Positions 6,918 to 15,087 of a stretch of DNA of 31,060 nucleotides are shown here, one piece after another. Every line of letters starts with the position of its first letter. The stretch's first letter is position 1. The stretch lies in assembly GCA_945871545.1 (NCBI GenBank), contig CAMBWJ010000001.1, positions 1 to 31,060 on the forward strand. The letters are read 5' to 3'. The notes beneath the pieces are model-generated. The model saw only the letters and a program-made list of their open reading frames with translations, searched no databases and was not told the origin of the DNA. The translations under genes were made by a program, and so were the position numbers. The DNA is from an uncultured Clostridia bacterium (GTDB lineage: Bacteria; Bacillota_A; Clostridia; Christensenellales; Aristaeellaceae).

Positions 6918-9182
6918 ATGAAAAGAATCTGGGCGCTGCTGCTGGCGCTTGTGATGCTCTCTGCGCAGGTTGCGCTTGCGGAGGAATCCGCCGCGCCGGT
7001 GTTTGCGGTGGGGGAGCTCAGCGGCAATTTCAACCCTTTCTTTGCCGAGACCGAGGGTGATCGGCTGGTCGTGCAGCTGGCCAACGGTTCGCTGCTGACC
7101 ACCGCCCGGGGCGGCGATATTGTGCGCAGCGGCATTTCGGGCGAGACGATTTCCTTTGACGCCACGCCCTACGATTACACATCTCTGGCGGACGCGGAGG
7201 TCGCGGTCAACGCGGACGGCAGCGCGGACTATACGCTGACCCTGCGGGGGGACGCGCGCTTCTCCGACGGCGAAGCTGTGACCATCGATGATGTGATCTT
7301 CTCCATCTACGTGCGCGCGGACGCGGACTACGACGGCCCCTGCGGCCTCGCGGGGCTGCCCATCGAGGGCCTGGAGGCCTATCGCGGCGGTCTGAAGCGG
7401 CTGGACGGGCTGCTGTTGGCGGCGGGCCGGGAGAACACTGACTTCAGTCTCTGGGATGCGGATACCCAGGCGGCGTTCTGGGCGGACGTGGACGCGGCGG
7501 GCGCGCAGCTGTGCGGGGAGATCGTTGCTTACTGCATGCAGACCTATCTGAACGACTACGCCGCGGTGATCGGCTGCTCCCCGGAGGAGATCCTCGACGA
7601 TCCCGCGCTCCAGCTGGAGTTCGCCATGGTGCTCTGGGGCTACGAGGAGGACTACTTCGACGGCGCGACCACGGCGGACTTCTGGTCGGCCATCCTGAAC
7701 GCCTACGACGGCGACGTGGCCGTGGCGGAGAGCACCGAGCGCGTCTCCACGCCGCTGAAGGACTTCATCGAGGGCTATGAGGCGAAGTACGGCGCGCAGG
7801 TCAGCGTGGAGGGCGGCGCGGCGAACATCTCCGGCGTGACCCGACTCACCCGCAGCGACGATAGCGGATTGCGCATCCACGCTACGGAATATGACCCCGC
7901 CATCCTCTATGCGCTGGCGGCGTGCATCGCACCCCTGCACGTCTACGGCGATCCGGCGCTCTACGACTACGAGAACAATTCCTTTGGATTCACCCGGGGC
8001 GACCTGCGCGCGGTGCGCACGGTGAAGGACGCGGCGGTGGGCTGCGGCCCCTACGTGGTAGAGCGCAGCGACGAGACGGGCGTAAATCTGCGGGCGAACG
8101 AATATTACTTCAAGGGCGCGCTGCCCGTCGGGGAGCTGCACCTGACGGCGTATGATGGGGACGCGGGCCTGAACGCCGTGCTGAGCGGCGATGCGGCGCT
8201 GGCTGTGACGGAGCTGGATGCGGCCTCCATCGAGGCCATCTATGCCGCCAACGACGGCGAGGGCCTCAGCGGAGCCTGCGCGGACACGCTGCTGGTGGAC
8301 GCGCCGGAATACGTCTATCTGGGCATGAATGTGGAGCTGGTGAAGGTCGGCGATGACGCGGGCTCCCCGGCCTCCATGGCGCTGCGCAGGGCGCTGATGA
8401 CGGTGCTCTCTGCCCAGCGCGAGGAGATGGTTGCCCGGGAGCTGGGCGACGCGGCCTTCGTGATCGAATATCCCGTGCTCAGCAGCAGCTGGGCCGCGCC
8501 CGGGCCGGAGGACGAGGGCTATGCGCTCTGCTATTCCCGCAATGCGGCGGGCGCGCCGGTCTATGACGATGCGGTGAGCGACGATGCGCGCCATGAAGCC
8601 GCCCTTTCCGCCGCCGTGGATTACCTTGAATGCGCGGGCTATACCTGGGACGAGACCGCGCAGCGCTTCACCGCCGCACCGGAGGGCGCTTCCATGGAGT
8701 ATCTGTGCTCGGTGGCGGAGAAGGATCCCGCCGCGACGCTGGTGGAGGCCGCTGCGGAGCAGCTTGCGCAGATCGGAATCACGCTGCGGCTGCGCACGCT
8801 GACCCAGGACGAGCTGGATGCGGCAGTGGCTGCCGGCGGCGCGCAGCTGTGGATCGCGGCGCAGGCCTGCGGCAGCGAACCAGAGCTGTACGCCCGGTAC
8901 CACTCCGACAACGTGGGCGGCAGCAACCTCTTCCGCATCGCCGACGGAGAGCTGGACGGGCATATCATGGACTACCTGTCCGTCGACGATCCGGAATCCC
9001 GCCGCGCAAGCTGCAAGGCCGCGCTGGACGTGGCGATGGAGTGGGGCTGTGTGCTGCCGCTGTACCAGCCCTGCCTGGGCGCGGTGACGAACGCCGGTCA
9101 GTTGGACTGCGACAGTCTGCCCGAGGACATGACCCCCTTCTACGGCTGGTGGGCCGAATTGGAAAACCTCACGCTGAAGTGA
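6918..9182 (+). CDS. Extracellular solute-binding protein, family 5 (peptide/nickel type), orphan
   Basis: 754 residues, larger than most family-5 binding proteins (about 500-600). A Sec signal peptide is visible (MKRIWALLLALVMLSAQVALA, cut before EESA), but there is no lipobox cysteine, unusual for a Gram-positive binding protein. Family features include FSDGEAVTIDDVIFS (115-129), the later G-CGPYVV region followed by a YYFKGALP element, and a C-terminal half typical of DppA/OppA. Residues about 150-300 look like an insertion rich in Asp/Ala helices. ATG 6918 follows CAGGAGG at 6904-6910. Longer in-frame starts would run through the rpsR terminator. No permease or ATPase genes flank it. The ligand is unknown, perhaps peptides. 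Confidence 0.85.
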   Translation: MKRIWALLLALVMLSAQVALAEESAAPVFAVGELSGNFNPFFAETEGDRLVVQLANGSLLTTARGGDIVRSGISGETISFDATPYDYTSLADAEVAVNADGSADYTLTLRGDARFSDGEAVTIDDVIFSIYVRADADYDGPCGLAGLPIEGLEAYRGGLKRLDGLLLAAGRENTDFSLWDADTQAAFWADVDAAGAQLCGEIVAYCMQTYLNDYAAVIGCSPEEILDDPALQLEFAMVLWGYEEDYFDGATTADFWSAILNAYDGDVAVAESTERVSTPLKDFIEGYEAKYGAQVSVEGGAANISGVTRLTRSDDSGLRIHATEYDPAILYALAACIAPLHVYGDPALYDYENNSFGFTRGDLRAVRTVKDAAVGCGPYVVERSDETGVNLRANEYYFKGALPVGELHLTAYDGDAGLNAVLSGDAALAVTELDAASIEAIYAANDGEGLSGACADTLLVDAPEYVYLGMNVELVKVGDDAGSPASMALRRALMTVLSAQREEMVARELGDAAFVIEYPVLSSSWAAPGPEDEGYALCYSRNAAGAPVYDDAVSDDARHEAALSAAVDYLECAGYTWDETAQRFTAAPEGASMEYLCSVAEKDPAATLVEAAAEQLAQIGITLRLRTLTQDELDAAVAAGGAQLWIAAQACGSEPELYARYHSDNVGGSNLFRIADGELDGHIMDYLSVDDPESRRASCKAALDVAMEWGCVLPLYQPCLGAVTNAGQLDCDSLPEDMTPFYGWWAELENLTLK

Positions 9183-9195
9183 CGCAGACATGATT

Positions 9196-9225
9196 TCACC
9201 CCCTGCTGTTGAAGGCAGGGGGTGA
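9196..9225 (+). terminator. Hairpin after the solute-binding protein gene
   Basis: 11-bp perfect stem, TCACCCCCTGC (9196-9206) with its complement (9215-9225), and an 8-nt loop. It is followed by TTCATTCATG, a weak T tract. Confidence 0.65.
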
Positions 9226-9255
9226 TTCATTCATGGACGCGCGTGCTGCGTCGCC

Positions 9256-9287
9256 GTAGGGCGGGATGCCCTCATCCCGCCGTAAAA
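9256..9287. repeat. 32-bp dispersed palindromic repeat, copy 1
   Basis: The unit begins GTAGG and ends TAAAA. Its stem GGCGGGATG (9260-9268) pairs with CATCCCGCC (9273-9281) around a 4-nt loop. A second copy lies at 20029-20060 with a compensating base-pair change. Both copies are intergenic, between converging genes. Confidence 0.7.
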
Positions 9288-9311
9288 ATGATCCCTTTGG
9301 AACTCCACCCG

Positions 9312-10136
9312 TCACGACGCCGCCGTGTCCTTGATGCGCACCTCCCAGCCCTCCAGGTGGGAGTAGCCCTTCTCGGCCGCGTCGGGGGGAATCTGCATGT
9401 AGTCGCCGTAGAGCTTGCGCAGGTAGGTCTCGTAGCCGATGGGCGCGGGGAAGTCCCGATCCTCGAAGCGCAGCATCACCGCGCGGTCCATGCAGCTGCG
9501 CTCGATGATCTCCCGATCCCAGTAGTGCACGGCCATGCTGGCGGCGACATATTCGCACTTGTCGAAGTCGTAGCGGCAGACGGCATTCTCCAGCCGCCGC
9601 GCGAAGAAGCGCGGGCCGAGGGGACGGGCGATCCAGCCAAGCATGCGCTTGACCATCAGGTGCTTTTCGTGGGGCAGAAACACCTTGCGGCGGGCGGCGC
9701 TGCGCATCGCCTCGATGGCCTTGAGCTTCTTGAAGAAGCGCTTTTGGGCGGACGCGCCGTCGGGCAGGCCGTCGATGGGAAACACGTCCAGAAACACGCC
9801 CATGGGCTTCTCCTTCGAGGTGATCTGGATCAGCTCGGTGTTCACATCCCAGATTCGGGCGTAGGGACGGATCCAGTCCGGGTCGGTCTGGAGGGAGCCG
9901 ACCCTGTATTTGTCGGGATATGCCGCGCCGAAGCCCGCGATCAGGCGCTCGTAGTCCCTGCGGGGCAGCATCACGTCCACGTCGTCGTCCCAGGGAATGA
10001 AGCCCCTGTGCCGCACCGCGCCCAGACAGGTGCCGCCGGAGAGATAGTAGGTAATGCCGTTCGCGCGGCAGTAGTCGTCCACGTCGCAGAGGATGGCGTA
10101 GGAGAGCCTTTGCAGCTGTTGAACCAGTTCCTTCAT
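9312..10136 (-). CDS. LicD family protein (phosphotransferase for surface glycans), copy A
   Basis: 274 residues. LicD proteins belong to a nucleotidyltransferase-like fold and transfer phosphocholine or related phospho-groups onto cell-surface polymers such as teichoic acids. The hallmark stretch [19 protein letters not shown] with following DVDVMLPR lies at about residues 34-60. Later [16 protein letters not shown] is also typical. ATG 10136 is chosen because GGAGGAG in the end of the previous gene lies about 9 nt upstream. It is the last gene of a four-gene operon and starts 5 nt after copy B. Acceptor and phospho-group are unknown, and phosphocholine is not implied. Confidence 0.88.
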   Translation of the reverse strand: MKELVQQLQRLSYAILCDVDDYCRANGITYYLSGGTCLGAVRHRGFIPWDDDVDVMLPRRDYERLIAGFGAAYPDKYRVGSLQTDPDWIRPYARIWDVNTELIQITSKEKPMGVFLDVFPIDGLPDGASAQKRFFKKLKAIEAMRSAARRKVFLPHEKHLMVKRMLGWIARPLGPRFFARRLENAVCRYDFDKCEYVAASMAVHYWDREIIERSCMDRAVMLRFEDRDFPAPIGYETYLRKLYGDYMQIPPDAAEKGYSHLEGWEVRIKDTAAS

Positions 10137-10141
10137 CGTTG

Positions 10142-10966
10142 TCACTCCTCCGCAAAGCGCACCTCGTGGCTCCTGCGCTGATCCTCGGGGGGCAGCTTCA
10201 TGTAGTCGCCGTAGATGGAGGTCAGGTAATCCTCCGCAGCCTCGGGGATGGATACCTGCATGCCCTCGAACTCGGCGGTGCGCCTGCCGCCCAGCTGAAT
10301 GTGGGGCACGATCTCCCGCTTGCCGTAGCAGCCGGAGAAGTTCCAGGCGTAGGCGCAGGTATCGTAGTCGTAGCGCTGGAGCGCCTGATCCAGCTTCTTC
10401 AGCCGCTTGTCCGCGTCCATCAGCTTGCCGATGTGGGTGAGCTGGGCGAAGCGGATCAGCACGCGCTCTGAGAGGGGGCGGTTTGTGCGGTTGGTGGTCA
10501 CGTAGTCGATCTGGGTGAACTTGTACAGCGCCTTGGCAAGCTTCACCCGGAACACCTGCATTTTTCGCAGCAGCGGGTTCTCCGGCAGGCCGTCCAGCGG
10601 AAACACGTCCATCCACACGCCGATCACCGCCGTGTATTGGCCGTGATCCCAGAAGATCTTCTTTTTGTTGTTGATGAGCCGGGTGAAGTAGCACTTGTAG
10701 TTGGGATCGGAGGTCATGGTCTTGATATCCATGTGCGCCGGGAGGTAGCCCTTCGCGATCTGCACGAAGCGGTTGTAGTCCGGGCGGGGCAGACCCACGT
10801 CGATGTCGTCGTCCCAGGGGATGAAGCCCCTGTGGCGCATCGCGCCCAGCAGCGAACCGCCGATCAGATAGTAGCGCAGATGGTTCTTCTCGCAGATTTC
10901 CATCAGCATCCGCAGGTTTTCCAGCTCGATCTCCTGAAGCAGCTTCAGCTGCGCGCTCTGTTCCAT
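10142..10966 (-). CDS. LicD family protein, copy B
   Basis: 274 residues, the same length as copy A and clearly its paralogue: [19 protein letters not shown] followed by DIDVGLPR, and [14 protein letters not shown]. The two have diverged enough to suggest different acceptors or donors. The start is uncertain. GTG 10981 overlaps the end of the radical SAM gene, and ATGs occur at 10975 and 10966. ATG 10966 is chosen because TGAGG lies about 9 nt upstream; the other starts would add 3 to 5 residues. It is the third gene of the operon. Confidence 0.86.
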   Translation of the reverse strand: MEQSAQLKLLQEIELENLRMLMEICEKNHLRYYLIGGSLLGAMRHRGFIPWDDDIDVGLPRPDYNRFVQIAKGYLPAHMDIKTMTSDPNYKCYFTRLINNKKKIFWDHGQYTAVIGVWMDVFPLDGLPENPLLRKMQVFRVKLAKALYKFTQIDYVTTNRTNRPLSERVLIRFAQLTHIGKLMDADKRLKKLDQALQRYDYDTCAYAWNFSGCYGKREIVPHIQLGGRRTAEFEGMQVSIPEAAEDYLTSIYGDYMKLPPEDQRRSHEVRFAEE

Positions 10967-10977
10967 GCTCCCCATCC

Positions 10978-12156
10978 TCACTTTGCGTCGTTCATCTGCG
11001 CGTCCGGGTCATTGCGCACGATCTCCTCGCCGCTCCTGTCCTTCAATTGCGCCTGCGATGCCGCGCTCAGGCCGTTGCAGGTCTCGCCGTGCAGATCGCA
11101 GGTGCTGCACGCGTCCAGCTCGGCTTTGCTCACCTTTCCGTCGCGGTAGTCCCGCACGATTTTGTTTTCGTACATGCTGTACTTCTTGTCCTTCCAGAAG
11201 CGCAGGAATCTGTGGCGCACCACCCACCAGGCGGGCTTCCAGATGTACTTGTGCATCGCCGGGGACGCCGAGCCGATCATCCAGCAGTTGCGCTCACACG
11301 CGCGCACCTTTCTGCGCACCACTTCGGCCTCCGGGCTGTTCCACAGCTCGTCCCAGCTCTGTACATTCAGGTTGCCCATGACCTCCTTGTCCTTGGTGCC
11401 GTTGCAGGGCATCACGTCGCCGTAGGGGTCGATGAAGAAGGTGTCGAAGCTCATGTCGCAGGGCAGCAGCCGCTTCTGGCCGTAGATGTAGTTGATCAGG
11501 CCGTGGTTGAAGTAGGCCCGGAACCACTTCTTGGGCTGGTTGGACTTCAGCAATTCGTTGATCAGATCCTCGAAGGCCTGCGCCACCATGGGCCGGTCGT
11601 GGATGATGTTGCGGGACTCCACGAAGTAGAAGCTGTTGTGCAGCGAGGCCGTGGCGAACTCCATGTTCATCTCGTCGGAGAGCTTGTAGAGGGGAACCAG
11701 ATCGGCGGCGTTGCGGTCCTGCACCGTCATGCCGAAGCCCACGTCCTTCATGCCCATCTCCACCAGCTTCTTGAGGGTGGTGTAGCCCCGGTTGAAGCCG
11801 TCCGGAAGGCCGCGAATCTCGTTGTTGGCCTGCTCCAGACCCTCGATGGAGATGCGGATGCCCACCTTCGGGAACTCCCGGCACAGATCGATGATGCGGT
11901 CGGTGAAGAAGCCGTTGGTGGAGATCACGATGCGGTCGCTCTTTTTGGAAAGCTCCGCCACGATCTGTTTCAGGTCGGTGCGGATGAAGGGCTCGCCGCC
12001 GGTGATGTTGGTGAAGTACATCTCCGGCAGCTTGCGGATGGTCTCGATGGACAGCTCCTCCTCCGGCCGGGAGGGCGCCTTGTAGCGGCTGCACATGTTG
12101 CAGCGCGCGTTGCAGCGGTAGGTGACGATCACCGTTCCGTTGAGTTTCTTAGCCAT
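10978..12156 (-). CDS. Radical SAM/SPASM-like protein in the glycan operon
   Basis: 392 residues. The radical SAM cluster motif CNARCNMC gives C15, C19, C22, followed by GGEPF (53-57). C233 and C251 (with G246 as in the SPASM GX4C signature), then C287 and C291, suggest an auxiliary Fe-S cluster. A further C350-x2-C353-x6-C360 group sits in the C-terminal tail. Radical SAM/SPASM enzymes modify peptides, sugars or other small substrates. Here the operon context (GT4, LicD, LicD) points to a sugar or glycan-linked substrate, which is inference. Its ATG overlaps the glycosyltransferase stop by 8 nt, implying coupled translation. The longer upstream reading frame is a shadow of the glycosyltransferase gene. 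Confidence 0.87.
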   Translation of the reverse strand: MAKKLNGTVIVTYRCNARCNMCSRYKAPSRPEEELSIETIRKLPEMYFTNITGGEPFIRTDLKQIVAELSKKSDRIVISTNGFFTDRIIDLCREFPKVGIRISIEGLEQANNEIRGLPDGFNRGYTTLKKLVEMGMKDVGFGMTVQDRNAADLVPLYKLSDEMNMEFATASLHNSFYFVESRNIIHDRPMVAQAFEDLINELLKSNQPKKWFRAYFNHGLINYIYGQKRLLPCDMSFDTFFIDPYGDVMPCNGTKDKEVMGNLNVQSWDELWNSPEAEVVRRKVRACERNCWMIGSASPAMHKYIWKPAWWVVRHRFLRFWKDKKYSMYENKIVRDYRDGKVSKAELDACSTCDLHGETCNGLSAASQAQLKDRSGEEIVRNDPDAQMNDAK

Positions 12157-13303
12157 GGGTGTCTTCCTCTTCGCGGTAGAGCGCAAGGGTCTGCGCAACC
12201 ACGCTATCCCAATTGTATTTTTCGCAGATATAATCCGCTGTACCCGCGCGGTACTGCTCCACCAGGGCGGGCTCGTCGATGAGCTGCTGCAGCTTGCGCG
12301 CCAGATCGTCCGCGTCGCCCACACGGAAGGTCGCGCCGTGCCCCGCCAGCAGGTCGGCACACTCCGGGATGTCGGAGGTCAGGCAGCAGTTGCCGTAGCT
12401 CAGGGCCTCCATCAGGCTCAGCGGCATGCCCTCCAGTAGTGAGGGCAGGGTGTAGATGCAGGCATTGCCGTACAGCTCCGAAAGGATCTGACCCTGCACG
12501 AAGCCGGTGAACAGGATGCGATCGTCCCCTGCGGCAAGCTGTTTCAGCTCCGCGACGAAGCCGTCGGTGTCCGAGCCGCCGCCCGCGATCACCAGCTTCT
12601 TGTCCGTGCGCACCCTGCGGAAGCCCTCGATCAGCGTGCGCAGGCCCTTCTCCGGCACCAGCCGTCCAAGGAACAGGATGTAATCGTTCCCCCGAAGGCC
12701 GAATTGTTTGCAAATCAGGTCGGGTTTCAGGAGCTTCGGGCGATTCACGCCGTTGGGGATCCGGATGGTCTCGCGATGGAAGGTTTCCCGGAAGTACCGA
12801 CCGTCGCCCTCGTTGAGCACGATCAGCGCGTCGGCGTATTTCGCGGCGCATTTCGCGCCCAGCAGCAGGTAGCGCTTGGCAAAGCGGCCCCACTTGGCGC
12901 GCTCGTGATCCAGACCGTGGATGGTGGCCACGCAGCGCTTGCCGAACAGCTTGGGCAGCCACAGCATGGCGCAGGGGCCCTCGGCGTGGTAATGCACCAC
13001 GTCGTAGGGGCCGAGGGCCGCGCGGATGGATGCAAAGAGGGAGGAGGTCATGGCGGCGAGGCCCTTGACATCGATGGTGCACACGCTGCGCAGGCGCACG
13101 CCGCGATACTCCTTCATGCGACCTGTGTCGAATTCCCGACCGGCGATGTGCCTGCCGCGCCGGTTGTAGCAGGTCACGCGGTGGCCCAATTGCACCATGC
13201 GCGTGCACAGCTCCTCCACCACAATTTCAATGCCGCCCTCCCGGGAGGGGACGCGCTTGTGGCCCAGCATGGCGATGTTCAGTTGTTGCTTCGTGTTGCC
13301 CAT
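12149..13303 (-). CDS. GT4 family glycosyltransferase with DUF1972-like N-terminus
   Basis: 384 residues, GT-B fold. The N-terminus AMLGHKRVPSREGGIE matches the DUF1972-type acceptor domain found in rhamnosyl- and related transferases of capsule clusters. The C-terminal donor domain has FLGRLVPEKGLRTLIEGF and the E-x7-E motif in EGMPLSLMEAL. It transfers a nucleotide-activated sugar to a lipid- or glycan-linked acceptor on the cytoplasmic face of the membrane. A TTG start 33 nt upstream is open, but ATG 13303 has AGGTAGG before it. First gene of the operon, with a promoter at 13336-13364. Sugar specificity is not predictable. Confidence 0.9.
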   Translation of the reverse strand: MGNTKQQLNIAMLGHKRVPSREGGIEIVVEELCTRMVQLGHRVTCYNRRGRHIAGREFDTGRMKEYRGVRLRSVCTIDVKGLAAMTSSLFASIRAALGPYDVVHYHAEGPCAMLWLPKLFGKRCVATIHGLDHERAKWGRFAKRYLLLGAKCAAKYADALIVLNEGDGRYFRETFHRETIRIPNGVNRPKLLKPDLICKQFGLRGNDYILFLGRLVPEKGLRTLIEGFRRVRTDKKLVIAGGGSDTDGFVAELKQLAAGDDRILFTGFVQGQILSELYGNACIYTLPSLLEGMPLSLMEALSYGNCCLTSDIPECADLLAGHGATFRVGDADDLARKLQQLIDEPALVEQYRAGTADYICEKYNWDSVVAQTLALYREEEDTHG

Positions 13304-13320
13304 ATGCCTACCTGTCCCAC

Positions 13321-13335
13321 TGTACTGTGTGTACA
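13321..13335. promoter_or_regulatory. Inverted repeat at the start site of the glycan operon
   Basis: TGTAC (13321-13325) and GTACA (13331-13335) with a 5-nt spacer lie immediately downstream of the -10 box, at the expected start of transcription. A possible operator; short enough to be chance. Confidence 0.3.
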
Positions 13336-13364
13336 ATGATACACCCTCAAAATCGGGAAATCAA
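13336..13364 (-). promoter_or_regulatory. Sigma-A promoter for the GT4-radical SAM-LicD-LicD operon
   Basis: Minus-strand TTGATT (13364-13359) and TATCAT (13341-13336) with a 17-nt spacer, giving a leader of about 25 nt before ATG 13303. Confidence 0.6.
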
Positions 13365-13411
13365 GCAAGGGACTGCAAAGGCATGAAAATGGCGAAAAAT
13401 GTTCAAAAATA

Positions 13412-13492
13412 ATCCGGCGAAGCGGTGGGAATTGGGGTGGAAAGCAGAGGATATTGGGGGATGGGATTAGAGGAAAATCCGCTTCGCCGGAT
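13412..13492. repeat. 14-bp inverted repeat enclosing a G-rich loop
   Basis: ATCCGGCGAAGCGG (13412-13425) pairs perfectly with 13479-13492. The 53-nt interior, read on the plus strand, is strongly purine-rich with G runs GGG, GGGG, GGGGG and GGG, which could form a G-quadruplex with one long loop. It lies between two minus-strand genes and may be a terminator-like or structural element. Confidence 0.5.
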
Positions 13493-13535
13493 GCGGCCAA
13501 CGCCGCAATATATGGAAACCCTTATGGGAAGGGTA

Positions 13536-14237
13536 TCACGGGAGGGAGAGGGGCGCGGGGCCGCCTCCGGGGTAGTCGGGGTCGCGATAGCCGTTCATGA
13601 TGCTCTCGAACAGCTTCTTGGTGGACGGCGGCGTGAAGCTGATGGCGTTCGCGCCCGCATCGATGGTCTCGGCCACGGTCTCGTCGTTGGGGCCTCCGGT
13701 GGCGATGATGGGCAGGGTCGGGAAGTCCGCGCGGATATGGCGCACCAGCTCCGGCGTGCGATCCGCCGCCGACACGTTGAGAATCGCCGCGCCGGCCTTG
13801 ACGCGCGCATCGATGTCCATCTTCTCGGAGACCACGGTGGCGATCACCGGGATGTCGATCACCCGGTGCATCTGGGCGATGGTCTCGTTGGCCATGGGCA
13901 CGTTCACCACCACGCCGAAGGCGCCGTGGGCCTCTGCATCACGGGCCAGCATCACAGACCTCGGGCCGTTGGTCACGCCGCCGCCCACGCCGCAGAACAC
14001 CGGAATGCTGGACGAGGTCACGATGGCGTTGGCGATGCGCTGCTGGGGGGTGAAGGGATACACCGCCAGCACCGCGTCCGCGTTGCAGTTGCAGATGATG
14101 GCGATGTCCGTGGAGAACAGCAGCGACTTGATGCGACGGCCCATCACCACAATGCCGCTCGCTCTCCAGATGGTTTCCGGTACGGTGAGGATGTGGCTGC
14201 GCAGGTCGCCGTTGACGACGGGAATCTGTCGATCCAT
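13536..14237 (-). CDS. TIM-barrel protein of unknown function (HisA/NanE-like fold)
   Basis: 233 residues. The pattern looks like a (beta/alpha)8 phosphate-binding barrel: hydrophobic strands such as IPVFCGVGG (78-86), IPVIATVV (129-136) and IIATGGPND (177-185), the last like a C-terminal phosphate-binding loop, then AGANAISFTPPS (194-205). Related clostridial proteins are often labelled only as hydrolases, and I do not know a demonstrated activity. ATG 14237 has AAGGAGG 8 nt upstream; the longer frame upstream is spurious. A weak promoter (TTCATA, 18 nt, TATATA at 14287-14282) may serve it. A small hairpin (13518-13534) just after the stop is a weak terminator candidate. Confidence 0.7.
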   Translation of the reverse strand: MDRQIPVVNGDLRSHILTVPETIWRASGIVVMGRRIKSLLFSTDIAIICNCNADAVLAVYPFTPQQRIANAIVTSSSIPVFCGVGGGVTNGPRSVMLARDAEAHGAFGVVVNVPMANETIAQMHRVIDIPVIATVVSEKMDIDARVKAGAAILNVSAADRTPELVRHIRADFPTLPIIATGGPNDETVAETIDAGANAISFTPPSTKKLFESIMNGYRDPDYPGGGPAPLSLP

Positions 14238-14314
14238 GGAAACGCCTCCTTCCGCAAGATGCTTTTTCAGTGTACATTCACTATATACGAGATTTATCAA
14301 CGGAATATGAACGA

Positions 14315-14348
14315 AAACGCCCCAACACAATTTTTGTGTGGAGCGTTT
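14315..14348 (-). terminator. Terminator of the YczE/YitT-like gene
   Basis: On the minus strand AAACGCTCCACACAA pairs, with one bulge, with TTGTGTTGGGGCGTTT. The hairpin ends in GTTTTCGTTC. It lies 20 nt after the stop of the gene at 14369. Confidence 0.65.
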
Positions 14349-14368
14349 GATGCAGATTGAACCGGGAC

Positions 14369-15019
14369 TCAGGCCTGCTTCGCCCGTCCGTAGAGGATGG
14401 GATCGGAGATCGTGCGGCGGAAGAAGCTGATCAGCGGGCCCATGAACAGCGCGGTGATGACGGTGCCCAGGCCTGCGCGCGCACCCAGCGCCACGCCGAC
14501 GCCGGTGCAGATCAGGTCGGAGATGATGCGCACCGCGCGGAAGGGCAGCACATGGCCCAGCAGCTTCGGCTTGCGGTCGGAGATGTGCAGCGGAATCGCG
14601 TCGTAGGTGGAAACGCCCAGATCGGCGGTGTAGTACAGCGCGGCGGCGATGCAGGTGACCACAATGCCCACAACCAAAAACACAATTCGGATGACCAGCG
14701 TGGGATCGGGGCACAGCCGCGCCAGCAGGGATTCGGAAAATTCCACGATGTAGCCCAGCAGGAACAGGTTCAGGAAGGTGGAGATGCCGATGTAGTGGCG
14801 GTCCAGGAAGAACACCACTGCCAGCTGCACCAGGTTCACCAGCATGTACAGCGTGCCGAAGCGGATGGGGATGACGTTCGCCAGGCCGTTGGCGAAGCAC
14901 TGGTAGGGATCCACGCCAAACAGGCTTCGCTTGAAGAAGCCGATGCTGATTCCGGTGAGCAGGATGCCCGCCGCCGCCAGCGCCACGCGCAGGGGCAGCT
15001 TGTTGTGTTTTTCGTTCAT
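14369..15019 (-). CDS. YczE/YitT family integral membrane protein
   Basis: 216 residues with about five predicted membrane segments (for example 11-28, 56-74, 81-95, 107-128 and one near 165-195). GVDPYQCFANGL after the first helix and DLGVSTYDAIP after the fourth are typical of the YczE/YyaS/YitT group, a poorly understood family suspected of transport. ATG 15019 is preceded by GGAGG. Its promoter (15060-15087) is divergent from the acyl-ACP thioesterase promoter, and the two share a palindrome-rich region, suggesting co-regulation. Confidence 0.8.
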   Translation of the reverse strand: MNEKHNKLPLRVALAAAGILLTGISIGFFKRSLFGVDPYQCFANGLANVIPIRFGTLYMLVNLVQLAVVFFLDRHYIGISTFLNLFLLGYIVEFSESLLARLCPDPTLVIRIVFLVVGIVVTCIAAALYYTADLGVSTYDAIPLHISDRKPKLLGHVLPFRAVRIISDLICTGVGVALGARAGLGTVITALFMGPLISFFRRTISDPILYGRAKQA

Positions 15020-15059
15020 ATGTTTTCCTCCAAAACCCTTCTTTTGCAGTCCGCCGATA

Positions 15060-15087
15060 ATTATACGTTCGGCAGATGAATTTGCAA
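15060..15087 (-). promoter_or_regulatory. Sigma-A promoter for the YczE/YitT-like gene
   Basis: Minus-strand TTGCAA (15087-15082) and perfect TATAAT (15065-15060) with a 16-nt spacer. A palindrome at 15090-15106 starts 2 nt upstream of the -35 box. Confidence 0.72.

Noticed and set aside
6759..9230. 823-residue open frame antisense to the solute-binding protein
   Set aside because: Arg/Ala/His/Gly-rich translation without domains, caused by GC-rich third positions. The plus strand has signal peptide, family motifs, promoter and ribosome binding site.
11047..12282. 411-residue plus-strand frame over the radical SAM gene
   Set aside because: No recognisable domain; antisense to a gene with a CxxxCxxC motif and good start signals.
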